Program-made: the position numbers and the translations under genes
Origin: Shewanella inventionis
GTDB lineage: Bacteria > Pseudomonadota > Gammaproteobacteria > Enterobacterales > Shewanellaceae
DNA: 64,000 nt
Assembly: GCF_014641855.1 (NCBI RefSeq)
Contig: NZ_BMII01000017.1
Location: 1-64,000, forward strand
Reading direction: 5' to 3'
Notes under the pieces: model-generated
What the model saw: the letters and a program-made list of their open reading frames with translations, nothing else
What the model was told of the DNA's origin: nothing
Databases searched by the model: none
Shown here: one piece after another, positions 8,588 to 19,532 of the stretch
How positions within the stretch are numbered: position 1 is the stretch's first letter
How the letters are laid out: every line of letters starts with the position of its first letter

Positions 8588-9583
8588 CTAGCGTTGATAG
8601 TGAGCATTAAGTTGCTGGCTAAACTGATAAACCGCCATGGCATAAAGTGGGCTTCTGTTATAGCGAGTAATGACATAAAAGTTTTTAAGACCTAACCAAT
8701 ATTCAGCATTATCGGGTTGCTCTAGCTTAACTAGTAATGCTTTTTGAGAGGCATCAATATCTTGGTTAGTCGCTAAACTCAGCGTGGGGCTTAGGATATC
8801 CGATACCTTGTAGTGAAGTTTTTCTTTGGTCCACACTTTGGCCTTGGGGGCTTGAGTTGATGTGTGGTTTAACAACAATGCGACAGGTTGGCCTTTTTGC
8901 CACCCGTGTTGATGAAAATAATTGGCTACACTGCCAATCGCATCAGCTTTGCTTGTTAATAGATCTCTTCTACCATCGCCATCAAAATCAACGGCATAAT
9001 GACGGTAGCTTGATGGGATAAACTGACCATAGCCCATTGCTCCGGCATAAGAGCCTTTGAGTGTGCTGTTGTCGAGTTGTTCTTCTTTAATTAACGACAT
9101 TAAATTAGCGTACTCACTTCTAAAAAACGTCGCTCTTGGCGGATAATAAAATCCTAAAGTATACAAAGCATCTTGTACTCTGTGGTTACCCATGTAGCCA
9201 CCATAAAAGGTTTCAATCCCGATAATGGCGACAATTATTTGTGGGTCGACGTTAAATTTTTCAGCCGCTTTGTTGATGACAGCGTGGTTTTCTTTCCAGA
9301 AGGCTAAGCCTTTTTCTAAGCGTTTATCGGTTAGAAAAATGGGGTAATACTGATGCCAGGGCTTGGCTTCCCAAGGCTTGGTTATAGCATCGATGATGCT
9401 TTGATCAAATGTCGATGTTGCTAAAAATTGTTCTACTTCAGCTTGCTGAACACCTTTACTGATTTGCTCTTTGATAAACGCGGTTTTCAGTGCTTCAGGA
9501 TCACTGTTAGTGGCAGCATTAGCATGAAAAAGCACACTGCAAAGCAATGTCAGGCTGGCGATTTGTAATGTTATTTTAGCCAT
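8588..9583 (-). CDS. mltB: Lytic murein transglycosylase B
   Basis: Cleaves peptidoglycan glycan strands to 1,6-anhydro-MurNAc products. It has 331 residues. The catalytic glutamate is Glu124 in IGIETFYGG; further MltB signatures are GAMGYGQFIPSSYRHYAVDFDGDG and ANYFHQHGW. The N-terminus is a plain signal peptide ending near ANA (residue 23). No lipobox is seen, so it is predicted to be soluble periplasmic, unlike the lipoprotein MltB of Escherichia. It lies 12 bp after rodA and 10 bp before rlpA, so is almost certainly cotranscribed. Confidence 0.94.
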   Translation of the reverse strand: MAKITLQIASLTLLCSVLFHANAATNSDPEALKTAFIKEQISKGVQQAEVEQFLATSTFDQSIIDAITKPWEAKPWHQYYPIFLTDKRLEKGLAFWKENHAVINKAAEKFNVDPQIIVAIIGIETFYGGYMGNHRVQDALYTLGFYYPPRATFFRSEYANLMSLIKEEQLDNSTLKGSYAGAMGYGQFIPSSYRHYAVDFDGDGRRDLLTSKADAIGSVANYFHQHGWQKGQPVALLLNHTSTQAPKAKVWTKEKLHYKVSDILSPTLSLATNQDIDASQKALLVKLEQPDNAEYWLGLKNFYVITRYNRSPLYAMAVYQFSQQLNAHYQR

Positions 9584-9595
9584 TGAACTCTATTC

Positions 9596-10717
9596 CTATC
9601 TGTCGACAAATCGTCTATGTGTTTGAATGCTCATTAAAATACCAAACCCTGTCATTAAGGTTAACATGGAGGTGCCTCCGTAGCTAATCAGTGGGAGTGG
9701 GACGCCAACGACCGGTAGAATACCCGATACCATACCAATATTAACAAAAACGTATACAAAAAAGGTTAAGGTAATACTGCCGGCTAATAACCGAGCAAAA
9801 CTGGTTTGTGCTTGTGAGGCGATAATTAAGCCGCGGCCAATGACAAATAAATACATCGACAGCAGTAATAAGCTCCCAATCAATCCAAATTCTTCGCCGA
9901 TCACCGCAAAAATAAAGTCGGTATGACGCTCTGGCAAAAACTCCAATTGCGACTGCGTGCCGTTGAGCCAACCTTTGCCCCATACTCCACCTGAGCCAAT
10001 ACCAATTTTTGATTGGATAATATGATAACCTGCGCCGAGTGGATCTTGTTCTGGATTAAATAAGGTTAATACCCTTGTGCGTTGATAATCGTGCATTAAG
10101 AAAAACCACAATATGGGCAGAAACAACAGTACTGCGGCGACGGCGCCACCCACAATAATCCAGCTCATTCCCGACATAAACAATACAAACACGCCTGATG
10201 CGGCAACCAATATCGAGGTGCCTAAATCAGGTTGTTTGGCGATGAGTAACGTGGGGATCAATAAAATCACGACGCCGCCAGCAAGATAGCGTTTTTTAGG
10301 GGGGAGGGGGAATTTGCTGATGTACCAGGCCATGGTGATTGGAAAGGCCAGCTTGATTAACTCTGAAGGTTGAAACTCCATAAAGCCTAAGTTTAACCAG
10401 CGTTGCGCGCCTTTATTGATGGTGCCAAATAATTCAACGCCAAGTAGTAACACCACCCCAGCTAAATAAATAGGTAAAGCCCAGCGTCGTAATATTTCTG
10501 GGTTAATTTGAGCAAAACAAAACATTACACCGAGCGATAATGTCATACGCACCAATTGGCGCTCCATCATGGCTGGGTCTTCACCACTGGCTGAATAAAT
10601 CACAAATAAACCGAATAGCATGATCACTAAAATGCCACAAAGTAGCGGCAGATCTATGTGTATTTTTTGCCAAAATGACTGTTGATGTGGATGATTATTC
10701 AAGGTTTGATTGCCCAT
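9596..10717 (-). CDS. rodA: Peptidoglycan glycosyltransferase RodA (SEDS)
   Basis: A polytopic SEDS-family glycosyltransferase that polymerises lipid II for cell elongation together with PBP2. It has 373 residues and about ten membrane segments. Typical motifs are [29 protein letters not shown] and the C-terminal [26 protein letters not shown] stretch (only partly quoted family signatures), ending [15 protein letters not shown]. It overlaps the 3' end of mrdA by 19 bases, the usual elongasome operon, and is followed by mltB. Confidence 0.96.
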   Translation of the reverse strand: MGNQTLNNHPHQQSFWQKIHIDLPLLCGILVIMLFGLFVIYSASGEDPAMMERQLVRMTLSLGVMFCFAQINPEILRRWALPIYLAGVVLLLGVELFGTINKGAQRWLNLGFMEFQPSELIKLAFPITMAWYISKFPLPPKKRYLAGGVVILLIPTLLIAKQPDLGTSILVAASGVFVLFMSGMSWIIVGGAVAAVLLFLPILWFFLMHDYQRTRVLTLFNPEQDPLGAGYHIIQSKIGIGSGGVWGKGWLNGTQSQLEFLPERHTDFIFAVIGEEFGLIGSLLLLSMYLFVIGRGLIIASQAQTSFARLLAGSITLTFFVYVFVNIGMVSGILPVVGVPLPLISYGGTSMLTLMTGFGILMSIQTHRRFVDR

Positions 10718-12555
10718 TCGTCACGTAAAATGTACTCATCGAGTAATGCCCTTGCTAATGGCCCAGCGTTTGCGCCACCCCATCCCGCATTTTCTAACAC
10801 CACTGCTAACACAATGCGTGGGTTTTCGTATGGGGCATAAGCAATAATTAAGGCGTTATCTCGTAAGTGCTCTGCAATTTTATCCGCGTCGTATTTTTGA
10901 TCTTTAGCAACACTAAAGACCTGGGCTGTACCGGTTTTCATGGCTGCGGTGTAAGTGGCATCGGTAAAGCGAGATTTGTCTGCAGTTTGACGCATTGCTT
11001 CATTGATAATGTCCCAATTACGAGGGTTTTTTAGCTCAATGGGTGGCAGCTCATCAACCGGAGTGTCAATTTTAACGGTATTGTTTTTAAATGACTTTAA
11101 TAAGTGCGGAGTAAAGCGCTTACCTTTATTAGCCATAATGGCCGCGGCGTTAGCCAGTTGCAATGGTGTGGTTGTCCAATAGCCTTGACCAATACCCACT
11201 GAAATGGTGTCGCCATTATACCAAGGCTGGTTATATCGCATACGTTTCCAGTCTCGTGAAGGCATTACACCTTCGGACTCTTCAAAAATATCAATCCCGG
11301 TACTTTTACCAAATCCAAATGGTTCCATAAATGTCGCCATTTTATCGATACCGACTTTGTACACTAAGTCGTAGAAATAAATATCGCACGAGTCGACAAT
11401 GGCATGATAGATGTCTACCCAGCCATGGCCCCATTTTTTCCAGTCGCGCCATTTACGTTCAACACCAGGCATTTGCCAGTAGCCAGGATCCCATACTCTG
11501 GTGCGTTCGTTGATGATTCTTTCTTCTAACCCTAGTAATGCCACATGCGGTTTGACGGTTGATGCAGGTGAATATTGGCCTTGTGTAGAGCGATTGATTA
11601 ACGGGCGAGATTTGTCATTTAATAAGTCTGAATAGGCTTTTGCACTAATACCATGCACAAATTGGTTTGGATCGTACGATGGGCTTGAGACCATAGCTAA
11701 AACGCCGCCATCACGAGGGTCTAATGCCACTACAGAACCTCGACGACCGGCTAATAACTCCATTGCCTTTTGTTGTAGTTTTAAGTCTAACGTTAAGTAA
11801 ATGTCTTGCCCTGGGAGTGGTGGCGTTACTTTTAAGGTGCGAATAACACGGCCACGGTTATTTACTTCTTCTTCGAGGTGCCCCGGAATACCGTGCAGTA
11901 AGCCCTCATAGTATTTTTCAATGCCTTGCTTACCAATGTCTTTCGTGGCGGCGTAATTTTTCCATTGCTGACTTTTTTCGAGCTGCGCTTTGTCACGTGT
12001 GTTAATTTTACCCACATACCCAAGAACATGAGTCATGAGTTCATTGTAAGGGTAATGGCGTTTTAAGCCCGCTTCGACATAAAGTCCGGGAAATTTATGC
12101 TGGTTTACGCTGAAGGTGGCAACTTGTTCTTCAGTGAGTTTATTTTTGATGGTTAACGGCTTAAAGCGTCGATGAAATTTAAGCAATTCGGTGATGTTTT
12201 CACGTTCTTCAGGCGTTAATGCGATCAGTGTGTTTAGCTCATCGAGAGTGGCATTGATGTCGCTCACTTTCTCTGGAATGAGTTCAAGTGAATAATAAGG
12301 CTGATTTTCTGCCAATAAGACACCGTGGCGGTCGTAAATTAAGCCACGACTTGGTGCAGTAGGGACAACTCGGATCCGATTGTCATTTGAGCGTGTTTCA
12401 TAGTCTTTATAAGACACAACTTGTAAATGATATAGATTGGAAAATAGCACGCAAAGCAGAACAAATACGCAAATAAACGTAAACAATGCACGGCGTTTAA
12501 ATAGCGCTGCTTCTGCGGCGTGATCATGCATGGTAATGCGCTTTTTTGGCGGCAC
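10699..12555 (-). CDS. mrdA: Penicillin-binding protein 2 (elongation transpeptidase)
   Basis: The D,D-transpeptidase of the rod complex. It has 618 residues: a single N-terminal membrane segment (about 23-45), a pedestal domain, and a transpeptidase domain with STVK (Ser332, matching Ser330 of Escherichia PBP2), the SxD variant SCD in VDSCDIYFY, and KTGTAQV. The WDPGYW and [10 protein letters not shown] segments typical of PBP2 are intact. Its partner RodA follows with a 19-base overlap. The 127-bp gap upstream, between rlmH and mrdA, holds a Fur-box-like palindrome. Confidence 0.97.
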   Translation of the reverse strand: MPPKKRITMHDHAAEAALFKRRALFTFICVFVLLCVLFSNLYHLQVVSYKDYETRSNDNRIRVVPTAPSRGLIYDRHGVLLAENQPYYSLELIPEKVSDINATLDELNTLIALTPEERENITELLKFHRRFKPLTIKNKLTEEQVATFSVNQHKFPGLYVEAGLKRHYPYNELMTHVLGYVGKINTRDKAQLEKSQQWKNYAATKDIGKQGIEKYYEGLLHGIPGHLEEEVNNRGRVIRTLKVTPPLPGQDIYLTLDLKLQQKAMELLAGRRGSVVALDPRDGGVLAMVSSPSYDPNQFVHGISAKAYSDLLNDKSRPLINRSTQGQYSPASTVKPHVALLGLEERIINERTRVWDPGYWQMPGVERKWRDWKKWGHGWVDIYHAIVDSCDIYFYDLVYKVGIDKMATFMEPFGFGKSTGIDIFEESEGVMPSRDWKRMRYNQPWYNGDTISVGIGQGYWTTTPLQLANAAAIMANKGKRFTPHLLKSFKNNTVKIDTPVDELPPIELKNPRNWDIINEAMRQTADKSRFTDATYTAAMKTGTAQVFSVAKDQKYDADKIAEHLRDNALIIAYAPYENPRIVLAVVLENAGWGGANAGPLARALLDEYILRDEWAIKP

Positions 12556-12682
12556 TTATGCTATCCCCGTCGTTATCAAATAGAAAGTTGAATAAAAAAA
12601 ATCACTGTATCAGCTGGCGAATATGAAAAAAAGGGTTACATGATAATCATTACCAATAAGCTTAATTATCGATGACACTGAA

Positions 12683-13153
12683 TTATTCTCTGTGATACGG
12701 ATGGTTGTTGTTAATGCTCCAGGCACGATATAGGCTTTCGGCAACAATAACCCTAACCAATGGGTGAGGTAAGGTGAGTGCTGATAAACACCAGCTTTGG
12801 TTGGCCGCCTCTTTACAAGCAGGTGAGAGTCCTTCTGGGCCACCAATGAGTAAGCTGACATCTCTTCCGTCTAATTGCCACTTTGTCATTTGCTCGGCAA
12901 GATCTGGTGTTGTCCAGTTTTTGCCGGGTAAATCTAAACTGACAATATGATTCCCTTTGGCTACCGCCGCTAGCATTAATTCGCCTTCTTTTTGTAAAAT
13001 TCGGGCTATGTCAGCATTTTTTCCGCGTTTTCCCGCAGGGATTTCGACAAGTTCCAAGGCCATATCTCGGGGAAAACGGCGTTGATATTCTTCGAAACCT
13101 CGGGTAACCCAGTCAGGCATTTTGGTGCCAACGGCAATAAGTTGTAACTTCAT
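12683..13153 (-). CDS. rlmH: 23S rRNA pseudouridine-1915 N3-methyltransferase
   Basis: A SPOUT-class methyltransferase acting on helix 69 of 23S rRNA. It has 156 residues, the family's standard length (155 in Escherichia). Signatures are the N-terminal [26 protein letters not shown] and the C-terminal knot [18 protein letters not shown] ending NHPYHRE. The start overlaps the rsfS stop as TAATG, so the two are coupled; both act on the large ribosomal subunit. Confidence 0.97.
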   Translation of the reverse strand: MKLQLIAVGTKMPDWVTRGFEEYQRRFPRDMALELVEIPAGKRGKNADIARILQKEGELMLAAVAKGNHIVSLDLPGKNWTTPDLAEQMTKWQLDGRDVSLLIGGPEGLSPACKEAANQSWCLSALTLPHPLVRVIVAESLYRAWSINNNHPYHRE

Positions 13154-13482
13154 TAGGCGCTATGTTCAGACCATAGTTTTTCAAGCTCGTAGTAATCACG
13201 AGTTTGTTCTTGCATCACATGCAAAATAACTGAACCTAAATCAACCAATACCCATTCGCTGCTGTCACGGCCTTCAACACCTAAAGGCTGCTCGCCAGCT
13301 TCTTTAGCTGACACAATGACGTGCTCTGCGATTGAACGAACGTGAGTTTTTGATGTACCAGTACAGATGATCATGGTGTCTGTAATGGTTGACTGCTTAG
13401 TCACATCTAAAACAGTGATGTTTTTTGCTTTTAAATCATCGATTTTATCGATGACGAAATCTTTTAGCTCGGTGCCTTGCAC
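13153..13482 (-). CDS. rsfS: Ribosomal silencing factor RsfS
   Basis: Binds protein L14 (uL14) and blocks subunit joining when nutrients are short. The conserved body runs [21 protein letters not shown] to [17 protein letters not shown] place the start at a GTG (complement of 13480-13482) because AATGAGGTACTTCGCGTG gives a good ribosome binding site (GAGGT, seven-base spacing). This gives 109 residues, close to 105 in Escherichia. An upstream ATG at 13545 would add 21 residues without family support. The stop overlaps rlmH. Confidence 0.93.
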   Translation of the reverse strand: MQGTELKDFVIDKIDDLKAKNITVLDVTKQSTITDTMIICTGTSKTHVRSIAEHVIVSAKEAGEQPLGVEGRDSSEWVLVDLGSVILHVMQEQTRDYYELEKLWSEHSA

Positions 13483-13583
13483 GCGAAGTACCTCATTAGT
13501 AAAAATTAACGGAGTATTATACTCAAATTCGCTGCAAATGCGCAATTAAGCTTATTTAATCCGAGTTAAATTTATCTTTTGAG

Positions 13584-14210
13584 TTAGCGGTACAAATGAT
13601 GCTGTTCAATATAGTTACGTGTACTGGGGTGCAACACAGATTGCAAGTCAGTATGTTGATGTAATCGCTGGCGTATTTCGGTTGATGAAATATCAATGAG
13701 CTGACTGTTCACACTGAATATTTTACCGTGCTTAATTTGATGATTATCGTTAATAGATGCGTGTCTAAATAACAGCTGTTTGGCCATTTCGCTGTGCTCT
13801 TCGAGTTTCCAGCCTGGGCGCTGACACAGGGCGATGTGGCATAATGAAAACAGTGACTGCCATTGATACCAAAGTGGTAACTGGATAAAAGAGTCCATAC
13901 CCATAATAAAAAAGAATTCATGCTCAGGATATTGCTGTGTGAGTAATGTTAGCGTTGTTACACTATAGGATGGAGTATCGCGCTTAATTTCGATATCGCA
14001 TAGTTGAAAGTCACTGTAATGTTGGCACACAAGTTTGACCATCTCAATACGATGGAAACTGCTCACCATGGTGGTATTTTTATGCGGAGGAATGTGGTTT
14101 GGCATTAGCCAAATTTGATCTAGGTTAAGCTGTTGTTTGACGTCTAAAGCCGGATTGATGTGTCCTAGGTGGATGGGATCAAATGTGCCACCTAATATTC
14201 CAATGCGCAT
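13584..14210 (-). CDS. nadD: Nicotinate-nucleotide adenylyltransferase
   Basis: Makes deamido-NAD from nicotinate mononucleotide and ATP. It has 208 residues. The nucleotidyltransferase motif [11 protein letters not shown] is at the N-terminus, [15 protein letters not shown] in the middle, and the ISSTEIR motif near the C-terminus. It lies between holA (25 bp upstream) and rsfS (about 100 bp downstream), the conserved order holA-nadD-rsfS-rlmH; the cobC-like gene found here in Escherichia is absent. Confidence 0.95.
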   Translation of the reverse strand: MRIGILGGTFDPIHLGHINPALDVKQQLNLDQIWLMPNHIPPHKNTTMVSSFHRIEMVKLVCQHYSDFQLCDIEIKRDTPSYSVTTLTLLTQQYPEHEFFFIMGMDSFIQLPLWYQWQSLFSLCHIALCQRPGWKLEEHSEMAKQLLFRHASINDNHQIKHGKIFSVNSQLIDISSTEIRQRLHQHTDLQSVLHPSTRNYIEQHHLYR

Positions 14211-14235
14211 GTGAAGTCCTTGCTTGTGAGAATAC

Positions 14236-15270
14236 TTAGTCAGCTAACTCGATGTGAGCCAAGCGGTTGTGAGCGCGAGGGTCGAATAAAATGCAAAAAT
14301 GGCTGATGCCAACCCAATCCTCTATGCCTTTTTGTTTCAGGTTTAGCTCAAGTTGTGAAGCAAATGCCAACATGTGTTCAATTTGATCGAGATCTAATCG
14401 TGTCAGTGCGGCTTGATAAAGTGGTTTGCGTTTGTCCCAAATACGGTGTTTACCCCACAACTGATTTATCTGTTCACCCTGATGAAGTGCGAGTTTTAAA
14501 GTGAGCAGTAGATTGATTTCTTTAAATAATGCCCACATTAGGATGGGCATTGCTGTCCCTTCTGCCTGTAGCTGTGCCAGCATGTGTTGTGCATGCTTTT
14601 GATGATTAGCCAGTATCGCATCGCAAAGTTGAAACACACTAAAACGGGATTGGTCTTCAAAATACTCGCTCAGTTGTTCTGGCGTGATTTGTTGCTTAGG
14701 GCTTAACAGCTGCAACATTTGCATAGCTTGTTCTGCCGCTAATAAATTACCTTCAAATAAGGTAAATAGCATGGCTTTGGCATCATGGTTTACTATGAGG
14801 CTGTAATGAGCAATTCGGCTGTCGAGCCAGCGTTCAAACTGTTTGCCTTCTGGTGTGGTGCAAGGTAAATATATGCCTTTGGCATCTAGCGATTTAAACC
14901 ATTTACTGTTGGTTTGTTCAATCCCCGCTTTGGGCCCTTGTACAATTAACAGCATATCTGGGTTTGGGTGTTGTAACAGCGTTTGAAATGCCGCAGCACC
15001 GTCGGTTCCTGGTTTGCCTTGTGGTAGGGTTAACTCAATGATCCTGCGATCGGCAAATAAACTCATTGCTTGCCATTCTTGGGTTAAATCACTCCAATTG
15101 AACCCGGTTTCCTGGCTGAGTTGTACTCGCTCCTCAAACCCTTGTTTTTTGGCTGCGGTTAAAATTTGTTGTTTGCAGTTTTCAATCAACCAAGGATCAT
15201 CACCAAATAATAAAAAACAATCAGGTAAGTTTTTTAGGTGTTGTTTGAGTTGATCGGGGTAGACCCGCAT
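14236..15270 (-). CDS. holA: DNA polymerase III delta subunit
   Basis: The clamp-opening wrench of the DNA polymerase III clamp loader. It has 344 residues (343 in Escherichia). Recognisable segments are [18 protein letters not shown] at the N-terminus, the AAA+-like body with the LLIVQGPK strand, and the C-terminal helical collar with [11 protein letters not shown]. The Walker motifs are degenerate, as normal for delta. The start overlaps the lptE stop as TAATG. Confidence 0.94.
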   Translation of the reverse strand: MRVYPDQLKQHLKNLPDCFLLFGDDPWLIENCKQQILTAAKKQGFEERVQLSQETGFNWSDLTQEWQAMSLFADRRIIELTLPQGKPGTDGAAAFQTLLQHPNPDMLLIVQGPKAGIEQTNSKWFKSLDAKGIYLPCTTPEGKQFERWLDSRIAHYSLIVNHDAKAMLFTLFEGNLLAAEQAMQMLQLLSPKQQITPEQLSEYFEDQSRFSVFQLCDAILANHQKHAQHMLAQLQAEGTAMPILMWALFKEINLLLTLKLALHQGEQINQLWGKHRIWDKRKPLYQAALTRLDLDQIEHMLAFASQLELNLKQKGIEDWVGISHFCILFDPRAHNRLAHIELAD

Positions 15271-15764
15271 TATTTTGCTCCAATCGATGCCAGGGTCTGG
15301 ATAATATAATCTGCGGCTTGGACCCGCATTTCTTTTACCAGTAATTCCATTTCACGGCTTTTAGCAAGCGCTGTGCGTGGATCGTCTTGATAATCACGGC
15401 GAATTTCAGTGTCAAACTCTTGTACTTCTTCACCAGGAAAAGTCACTGAGTAATGAACCACATAGATTAATTCATATTCTGCAACATTACCCGTTGGATA
15501 AAGAGAAAGTGTGGCGCGCTCAAGCGAGTCGTTGATTAATCGAAGTGTTGGTGTTTTTTCGGCGGCGTCGACCAGGCTAATACGGTTGATACGCAATCTG
15601 TCACGAACTAAACGGGTTAATTCGCTGTATTCATCTGTGCTACTTAAGTGCAGTTGTGCTAATTCTGCAGGAATAGAGTAGCTGCGCTGCAATTTAAAGC
15701 CGCATCCGGCACTGGTTAGCAGCACCATTGTCATTATGGCTAAACAGATTTTATTGGCTAGCAT
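15270..15764 (-). CDS. lptE: LPS-assembly lipoprotein LptE
   Basis: The plug lipoprotein of the LptD/E outer-membrane LPS translocon. The start at MLANKIC (15764, 164 residues) gives a 21-residue signal peptide with lipobox SAGC. A longer reading from 15803 would add 13 residues before the signal. The mature part (FKLQRSYSIPAEL, then RLRINRISLV and SREMELLVKEMR) fits the LptE family, which is poorly conserved; location between leuS and holA is diagnostic. No clear ribosome binding site was seen for either start. Confidence 0.9.
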   Translation of the reverse strand: MLANKICLAIMTMVLLTSAGCGFKLQRSYSIPAELAQLHLSSTDEYSELTRLVRDRLRINRISLVDAAEKTPTLRLINDSLERATLSLYPTGNVAEYELIYVVHYSVTFPGEEVQEFDTEIRRDYQDDPRTALAKSREMELLVKEMRVQAADYIIQTLASIGAK

Positions 15765-15834
15765 AGTGAGGAGAGGCGTCCTTGTATATGTACGGAATAA
15801 CATAAAACACTTATCGCGTACTTTATGATAGATG

Positions 15835-15869
15835 ACGCCCCGTGAGCGTTAAACACGCTCACAGGGCGT
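15835..15869 (-). terminator. Strong hairpin between leuS and lptE
   Basis: Stem ACGCCC-c-GTGAGCGT / ACGCTCAC-a-GGGCGT, 14 base pairs with one C/A mismatch and loop TAAAC. It lies seven bases after the leuS stop. On the minus strand no T run follows it, so it is more likely a partial attenuator or RNA stability element than a full terminator; a short T run exists on the plus-strand side only. Confidence 0.4.
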
Positions 15870-15875
15870 AGTCTT

Positions 15876-18467
15876 TTAGTTTGCGACAATGCTCAACAGT
15901 TTGCCTGGCACGTAAATTACTTTACGAATGCTTAGGCCTTCAGTGTGCTTTTGTACGTGTTCATCACTCATGCCAAGTGCTTCAACATCTTCTTTTGATG
16001 CATCTGCTGCAACAGTGATTTTTGCACGCACTTTACCGTTAACTTGAACCACAATCAGTTTACTGTCTTCAACTAATGCGGATTCGTCGACTTCTGGCCA
16101 GCGGCTGTCTTCGATGTTGTTTGCATTACCTAGCTCTTTCCACACGGTAAAGGCAATGTGTGGCACGATTGGGTAAAGCAGGCGTGTCACAGCACTGAGC
16201 GCTTCAGTTAGCAAGGCACGGTCTTGTGCACTTTCTTGTGGTGCTTTTAGCAGGTGATTCATCAATTCCATGATTGAGGCAACTGCTGTGTTAAACATTT
16301 GACGACGGCTAATGTCATCGCTGACTTTAGCAATTGTTTTATGTAATTCACGGCGTAGTGCTTTTTGATCAGCGGTTAATTTGCTGGTATCAAGTGCTTC
16401 AGTAGGACCTGCTGTTACATGGTCGCTAGCCAGTTTCCAGAAACGCTTAATAAAGCGGTGCGCGCCTTCAACGCCAGACTCTTGCCATTCAAGTGTTAGC
16501 TCTGGAGGTGAGGCAAACATCATAAATAAACGGACAGTGTCAGCACCGTATTTTTCAACCATCACTTGTGGGTCGATACCGTTATTTTTTGATTTAGACA
16601 TCTTGCACATACCGGTATAAACCAGTTCGTTACCTTGATTGTCTACCGCTTTAAGAATACGGCCTTTGTCGTCTTTTTCTTCTACGGTTACGTCTAATGG
16701 CGACACCCAAATACGAGCGCCTTTATCGTTGGTGTAGTAGTAAGCGTCAGCTAATACCATGCCTTGAGTTAATAACTGTTTGGCTGGCTCATTACTGTTC
16801 ACTAAACCGGCATCACGCAATAACTTGTGGAAGAAACGGAAGTAAAGTAAATGCATACACGCGTGTTCAATACCACCAATGTATTGATCAACCGGTAACC
16901 AGTAATTGGCTTTAGCTGGATCTAACATTTCATCAGCATGTGGGCTACAGTAACGCGCGTAGTACCAAGATGATTCCATAAAGGTATCAAAGGTATCGGT
17001 TTCGCGAAGTGCAGCTTGGCCATTGACTGTGGTTTCTGCCCAGGCTTTATCGGCTTTAATTGGGCTTTGGATCCCGTCCATCACCACATCTTCTGGAAGA
17101 ATAACCGGCAGTTGCTCTTCTGGTGTTGGGATCACAGTACCGTCAGCCAGGGTTACCATTGGGATAGGCGCACCCCAGTAACGTTGACGAGAAACACCCC
17201 AATCGCGTAGACGATAGTTAACCTGACGTTTACCTTTACCTTCAGCGGTTAAGCGAGCGTCGATGGTGTCAAATGCGGCTTGAAACTCTAAGCCGTCTAA
17301 TTCTGGGAATGCGTTGCCAGAATTAAATACCACGCCTTTTTCTGTGAAAGCTTCTTTGCTGACGTCTAACTCACCTTCAAGCGGTTTAATTACAGCTTCA
17401 ATGGCTAGGTTGTACTTGGTAGCAAACTCATAATCACGTTGATCATGGGCAGGCACTGACATCACTGCACCTGTGCCGTAATTCATTAGCACAAAGTTAG
17501 CAACCCAAATTGGCACAAGCTTGCCTGAAATAGGGTGCACGGCGTTTAAGCCCGTTGCCACGCCTTTTTTCTCCATAGAGGCCATGGCGGCTTCTGTGGT
17601 GTCAGCGTTTTTGCATTCTTCTAAAAACGCCGCCAACTGCGGGTTGTTCTCTGCCGCTTGAATTGCAAGTGGGTGACCCGCTGCAATGGCAACATAGGTC
17701 ACACCCATTAATGTGTCAGGGCGAGTGGTATAGATATCAAAACTTGCGTCACTGTCTGCTACCGCAAAGGTCATTTCTATACCTTCACTGCGGCCAATCC
17801 AGTTACGCTGCATGGCTTTAACCTGTTCAGGCCAGCCATCTAATGTGTCGATGTCGTTAAGCAGTTCTTCCGCGTAGTCAGTAATTTTAATAAACCATTG
17901 CGGAATTTCTTTTTGCACCACTTCAGTGTCACAGCGCCAGCAACAACCGTCTTGTACTTGCTCGTTAGCCAGTACAGTTTCGTCGTTTGGACACCAGTTT
18001 ACTGATGAGGTTTTTTTGTAAACTAAGCCTTTTTCATACAACTTAGTGAAAAACCATTGCTCCCAACGATAATACTCAGGCGTACAAGTGGCTATTTCAC
18101 GGCTCCAGTCATAACCAAAGCCTAATAATTTAAGCTGGTTTTTCATGTAGTCGATATTTTCGTATGTCCAAGGTGCTGGCGAAGTCTTATTATTGATTGC
18201 GGCGTTTTCTGCTGGCAAACCAAATGAGTCCCAGCCAATCGGTTGCAACACATTTTTACCTTGCAAACGTTGGTAACGAGCCACAACATCACCTATGGTG
18301 TAGTTACGGACGTGGCCCATGTGAAGACGACCTGAAGGATACGGGAACATAGAAAGACAATAGAACTTTTCTTTGCTTTCATCTTCAGTCACTTCAAAGG
18401 TTTTATGTTCTTGCCAGTGCTTTTGCACTATGGCTTCAATTTCTGAGGGATTATATTGCTCTTGCAT
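15876..18467 (-). CDS. leuS: Leucyl-tRNA synthetase
   Basis: Class I synthetase charging tRNA-Leu. The start at [10 protein letters not shown] (863 residues) matches the Escherichia N-terminus MQEQYRPEEI; an upstream in-frame ATG at 18494 adds nine residues without support. The HIGH motif appears as HMGH (residues 49-52, in [16 protein letters not shown]), the KMSKS motif in [14 protein letters not shown], and the CP1 editing domain carries TTRPDTLMG and the VPAHDQRD element. First gene of the leuS-lptE-holA-nadD-rsfS-rlmH run. It is divergent from the ybeL-type gene. Confidence 0.97.
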   Translation of the reverse strand: MQEQYNPSEIEAIVQKHWQEHKTFEVTEDESKEKFYCLSMFPYPSGRLHMGHVRNYTIGDVVARYQRLQGKNVLQPIGWDSFGLPAENAAINNKTSPAPWTYENIDYMKNQLKLLGFGYDWSREIATCTPEYYRWEQWFFTKLYEKGLVYKKTSSVNWCPNDETVLANEQVQDGCCWRCDTEVVQKEIPQWFIKITDYAEELLNDIDTLDGWPEQVKAMQRNWIGRSEGIEMTFAVADSDASFDIYTTRPDTLMGVTYVAIAAGHPLAIQAAENNPQLAAFLEECKNADTTEAAMASMEKKGVATGLNAVHPISGKLVPIWVANFVLMNYGTGAVMSVPAHDQRDYEFATKYNLAIEAVIKPLEGELDVSKEAFTEKGVVFNSGNAFPELDGLEFQAAFDTIDARLTAEGKGKRQVNYRLRDWGVSRQRYWGAPIPMVTLADGTVIPTPEEQLPVILPEDVVMDGIQSPIKADKAWAETTVNGQAALRETDTFDTFMESSWYYARYCSPHADEMLDPAKANYWLPVDQYIGGIEHACMHLLYFRFFHKLLRDAGLVNSNEPAKQLLTQGMVLADAYYYTNDKGARIWVSPLDVTVEEKDDKGRILKAVDNQGNELVYTGMCKMSKSKNNGIDPQVMVEKYGADTVRLFMMFASPPELTLEWQESGVEGAHRFIKRFWKLASDHVTAGPTEALDTSKLTADQKALRRELHKTIAKVSDDISRRQMFNTAVASIMELMNHLLKAPQESAQDRALLTEALSAVTRLLYPIVPHIAFTVWKELGNANNIEDSRWPEVDESALVEDSKLIVVQVNGKVRAKITVAADASKEDVEALGMSDEHVQKHTEGLSIRKVIYVPGKLLSIVAN

Positions 18468-18587
18468 CAATCTATTTCCGGCCATGCCGCCCATTGTTTG
18501 ATCTAACGCTCAACAGCGCGATTTATAACTGCATAGAATAAACCAGAAGTGATCTATTAAAAAGGTGCGTATTAAGGAGTATTACTT

Positions 18588-19088
18588 ATGAGTGGAAAAA
18601 GTTCAGCACTATTAGCCTTATATCAATCACTATTTGAACAGGTTAAAACCACGTTCGATAAAGATAACTCATTGACAGCTAAAAGTTTGTTTAAATCTGT
18701 TACTCAAGGAAAAGCATATTTACAACTAAAATCAAATGCCGATGAAGAAGAGTTAGCTCTAGTAGAAGAATTTTTAAAGCGAGACATCGCAGACTTTTTA
18801 AATGAAAAAAACGCCGATAATTTTAGTTTTAGTCCAACGGTTATTGGTATTGAGAACACGTTATGGCGGTGGCTCAGTGAAATAACTGACAGAAGCCAGG
18901 TTGAGTGGCACGAGTTACTGCAAGATTTTAAGCATCATGGGGTTTATAAGTCTGGGGAAATCATTAACCAAGGAAAGTTGAAGTGCAATAAGTGTGGTCA
19001 CGAAATGCAAATCGATTTTCCTGGGGTAATCCCCGATTGCCCTAAATGTGACTTTGATGAATTTTCACGCGAGCCACTCACACCATAA
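18588..19088 (+). CDS. ybeL: YbeL-type zinc-ribbon protein (DUF1451)
   Basis: A 166-residue cytoplasmic protein. The N-terminal two-thirds is helical and acidic; the C-terminus has a zinc ribbon with CNKCGHEM and CPKCDFDEF (two CxxC pairs, about residues 131-134 and 149-152). WHELLQDFKHHGVYKSGEI matches the YbeL core of Escherichia (REVFQDLNHHGVYHSGEV). Function is unknown. It is divergent from leuS, as in enterobacteria. The start has TTAAGGAGT upstream. Confidence 0.9.
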   Translation: MSGKSSALLALYQSLFEQVKTTFDKDNSLTAKSLFKSVTQGKAYLQLKSNADEEELALVEEFLKRDIADFLNEKNADNFSFSPTVIGIENTLWRWLSEITDRSQVEWHELLQDFKHHGVYKSGEIINQGKLKCNKCGHEMQIDFPGVIPDCPKCDFDEFSREPLTP

Positions 19089-19102
19089 AGGCCCTAGTTT
19101 GG

Positions 19103-19393
19103 TTAAAACTCGACTCGGTAACGGCAATGATGACTACTGCTGTTACCGATCATTTCATCATAAGCCGTTTGGATCTCTATCATGGCGTAATGAATTCCAT
19201 GTTGTTTAAGCAGCTCTTTTGCTTGTGTAATGGAATTAAGGCTCATTAATTTACCCGTTTTATCACGAGCACTTTTAAAGTTCCCTTGTTCATCTTCTAT
19301 ACCCAATAAATAATGGTTTGAATCAGCATAACTGATAATGGTTGGGTGCTGGGCCTGCTGGCTAATGGCTGACTTTATTTCTGGTAGTTGCAT
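19103..19393 (-). CDS. Small conserved protein, DUF6482-like
   Basis: A 96-residue soluble protein without signal or membrane segments. The central part (ADSNHYLLGIEDEQGNFKSA and TGKLMSLNSITQAKELL) has the pattern of DUF6482 proteins: a strand reporting a value, a short loop, then a helix after 'SLNSITQA'. The family is found in marine gammaproteobacteria and has no known function; the assignment is tentative. It converges on the ybeL-type gene with a 14-bp gap, and its ATG follows a GGAGGCGAT-type ribosome binding site. Confidence 0.7.
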   Translation of the reverse strand: MQLPEIKSAISQQAQHPTIISYADSNHYLLGIEDEQGNFKSARDKTGKLMSLNSITQAKELLKQHGIHYAMIEIQTAYDEMIGNSSSHHCRYRVEF

Positions 19394-19475
19394 AATCGCC
19401 TCCGTTGCTGTGTAACGTGTATTACGATGCTTAGGTGGATATAGTTCAATATTTAATCGATGATAAACTGGAGGA

Positions 19476-19510
19476 TAAAAAAATAGGTTACCTCAATGAG
19501 ATAACCTATT
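19476..19510 (-). terminator. Terminator after lnt
   Basis: AATAGGTTA-c-CTC / GAG-a-TAACCTATT, twelve base pairs with one mismatch and loop AAT. Read on the minus strand it is followed by about seven T residues. It ends the ybeZ-ybeY-corC-lnt transcript. Confidence 0.8.
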
Positions 19511-19532
19511 ATGGAAGATGTACATTTATGTG

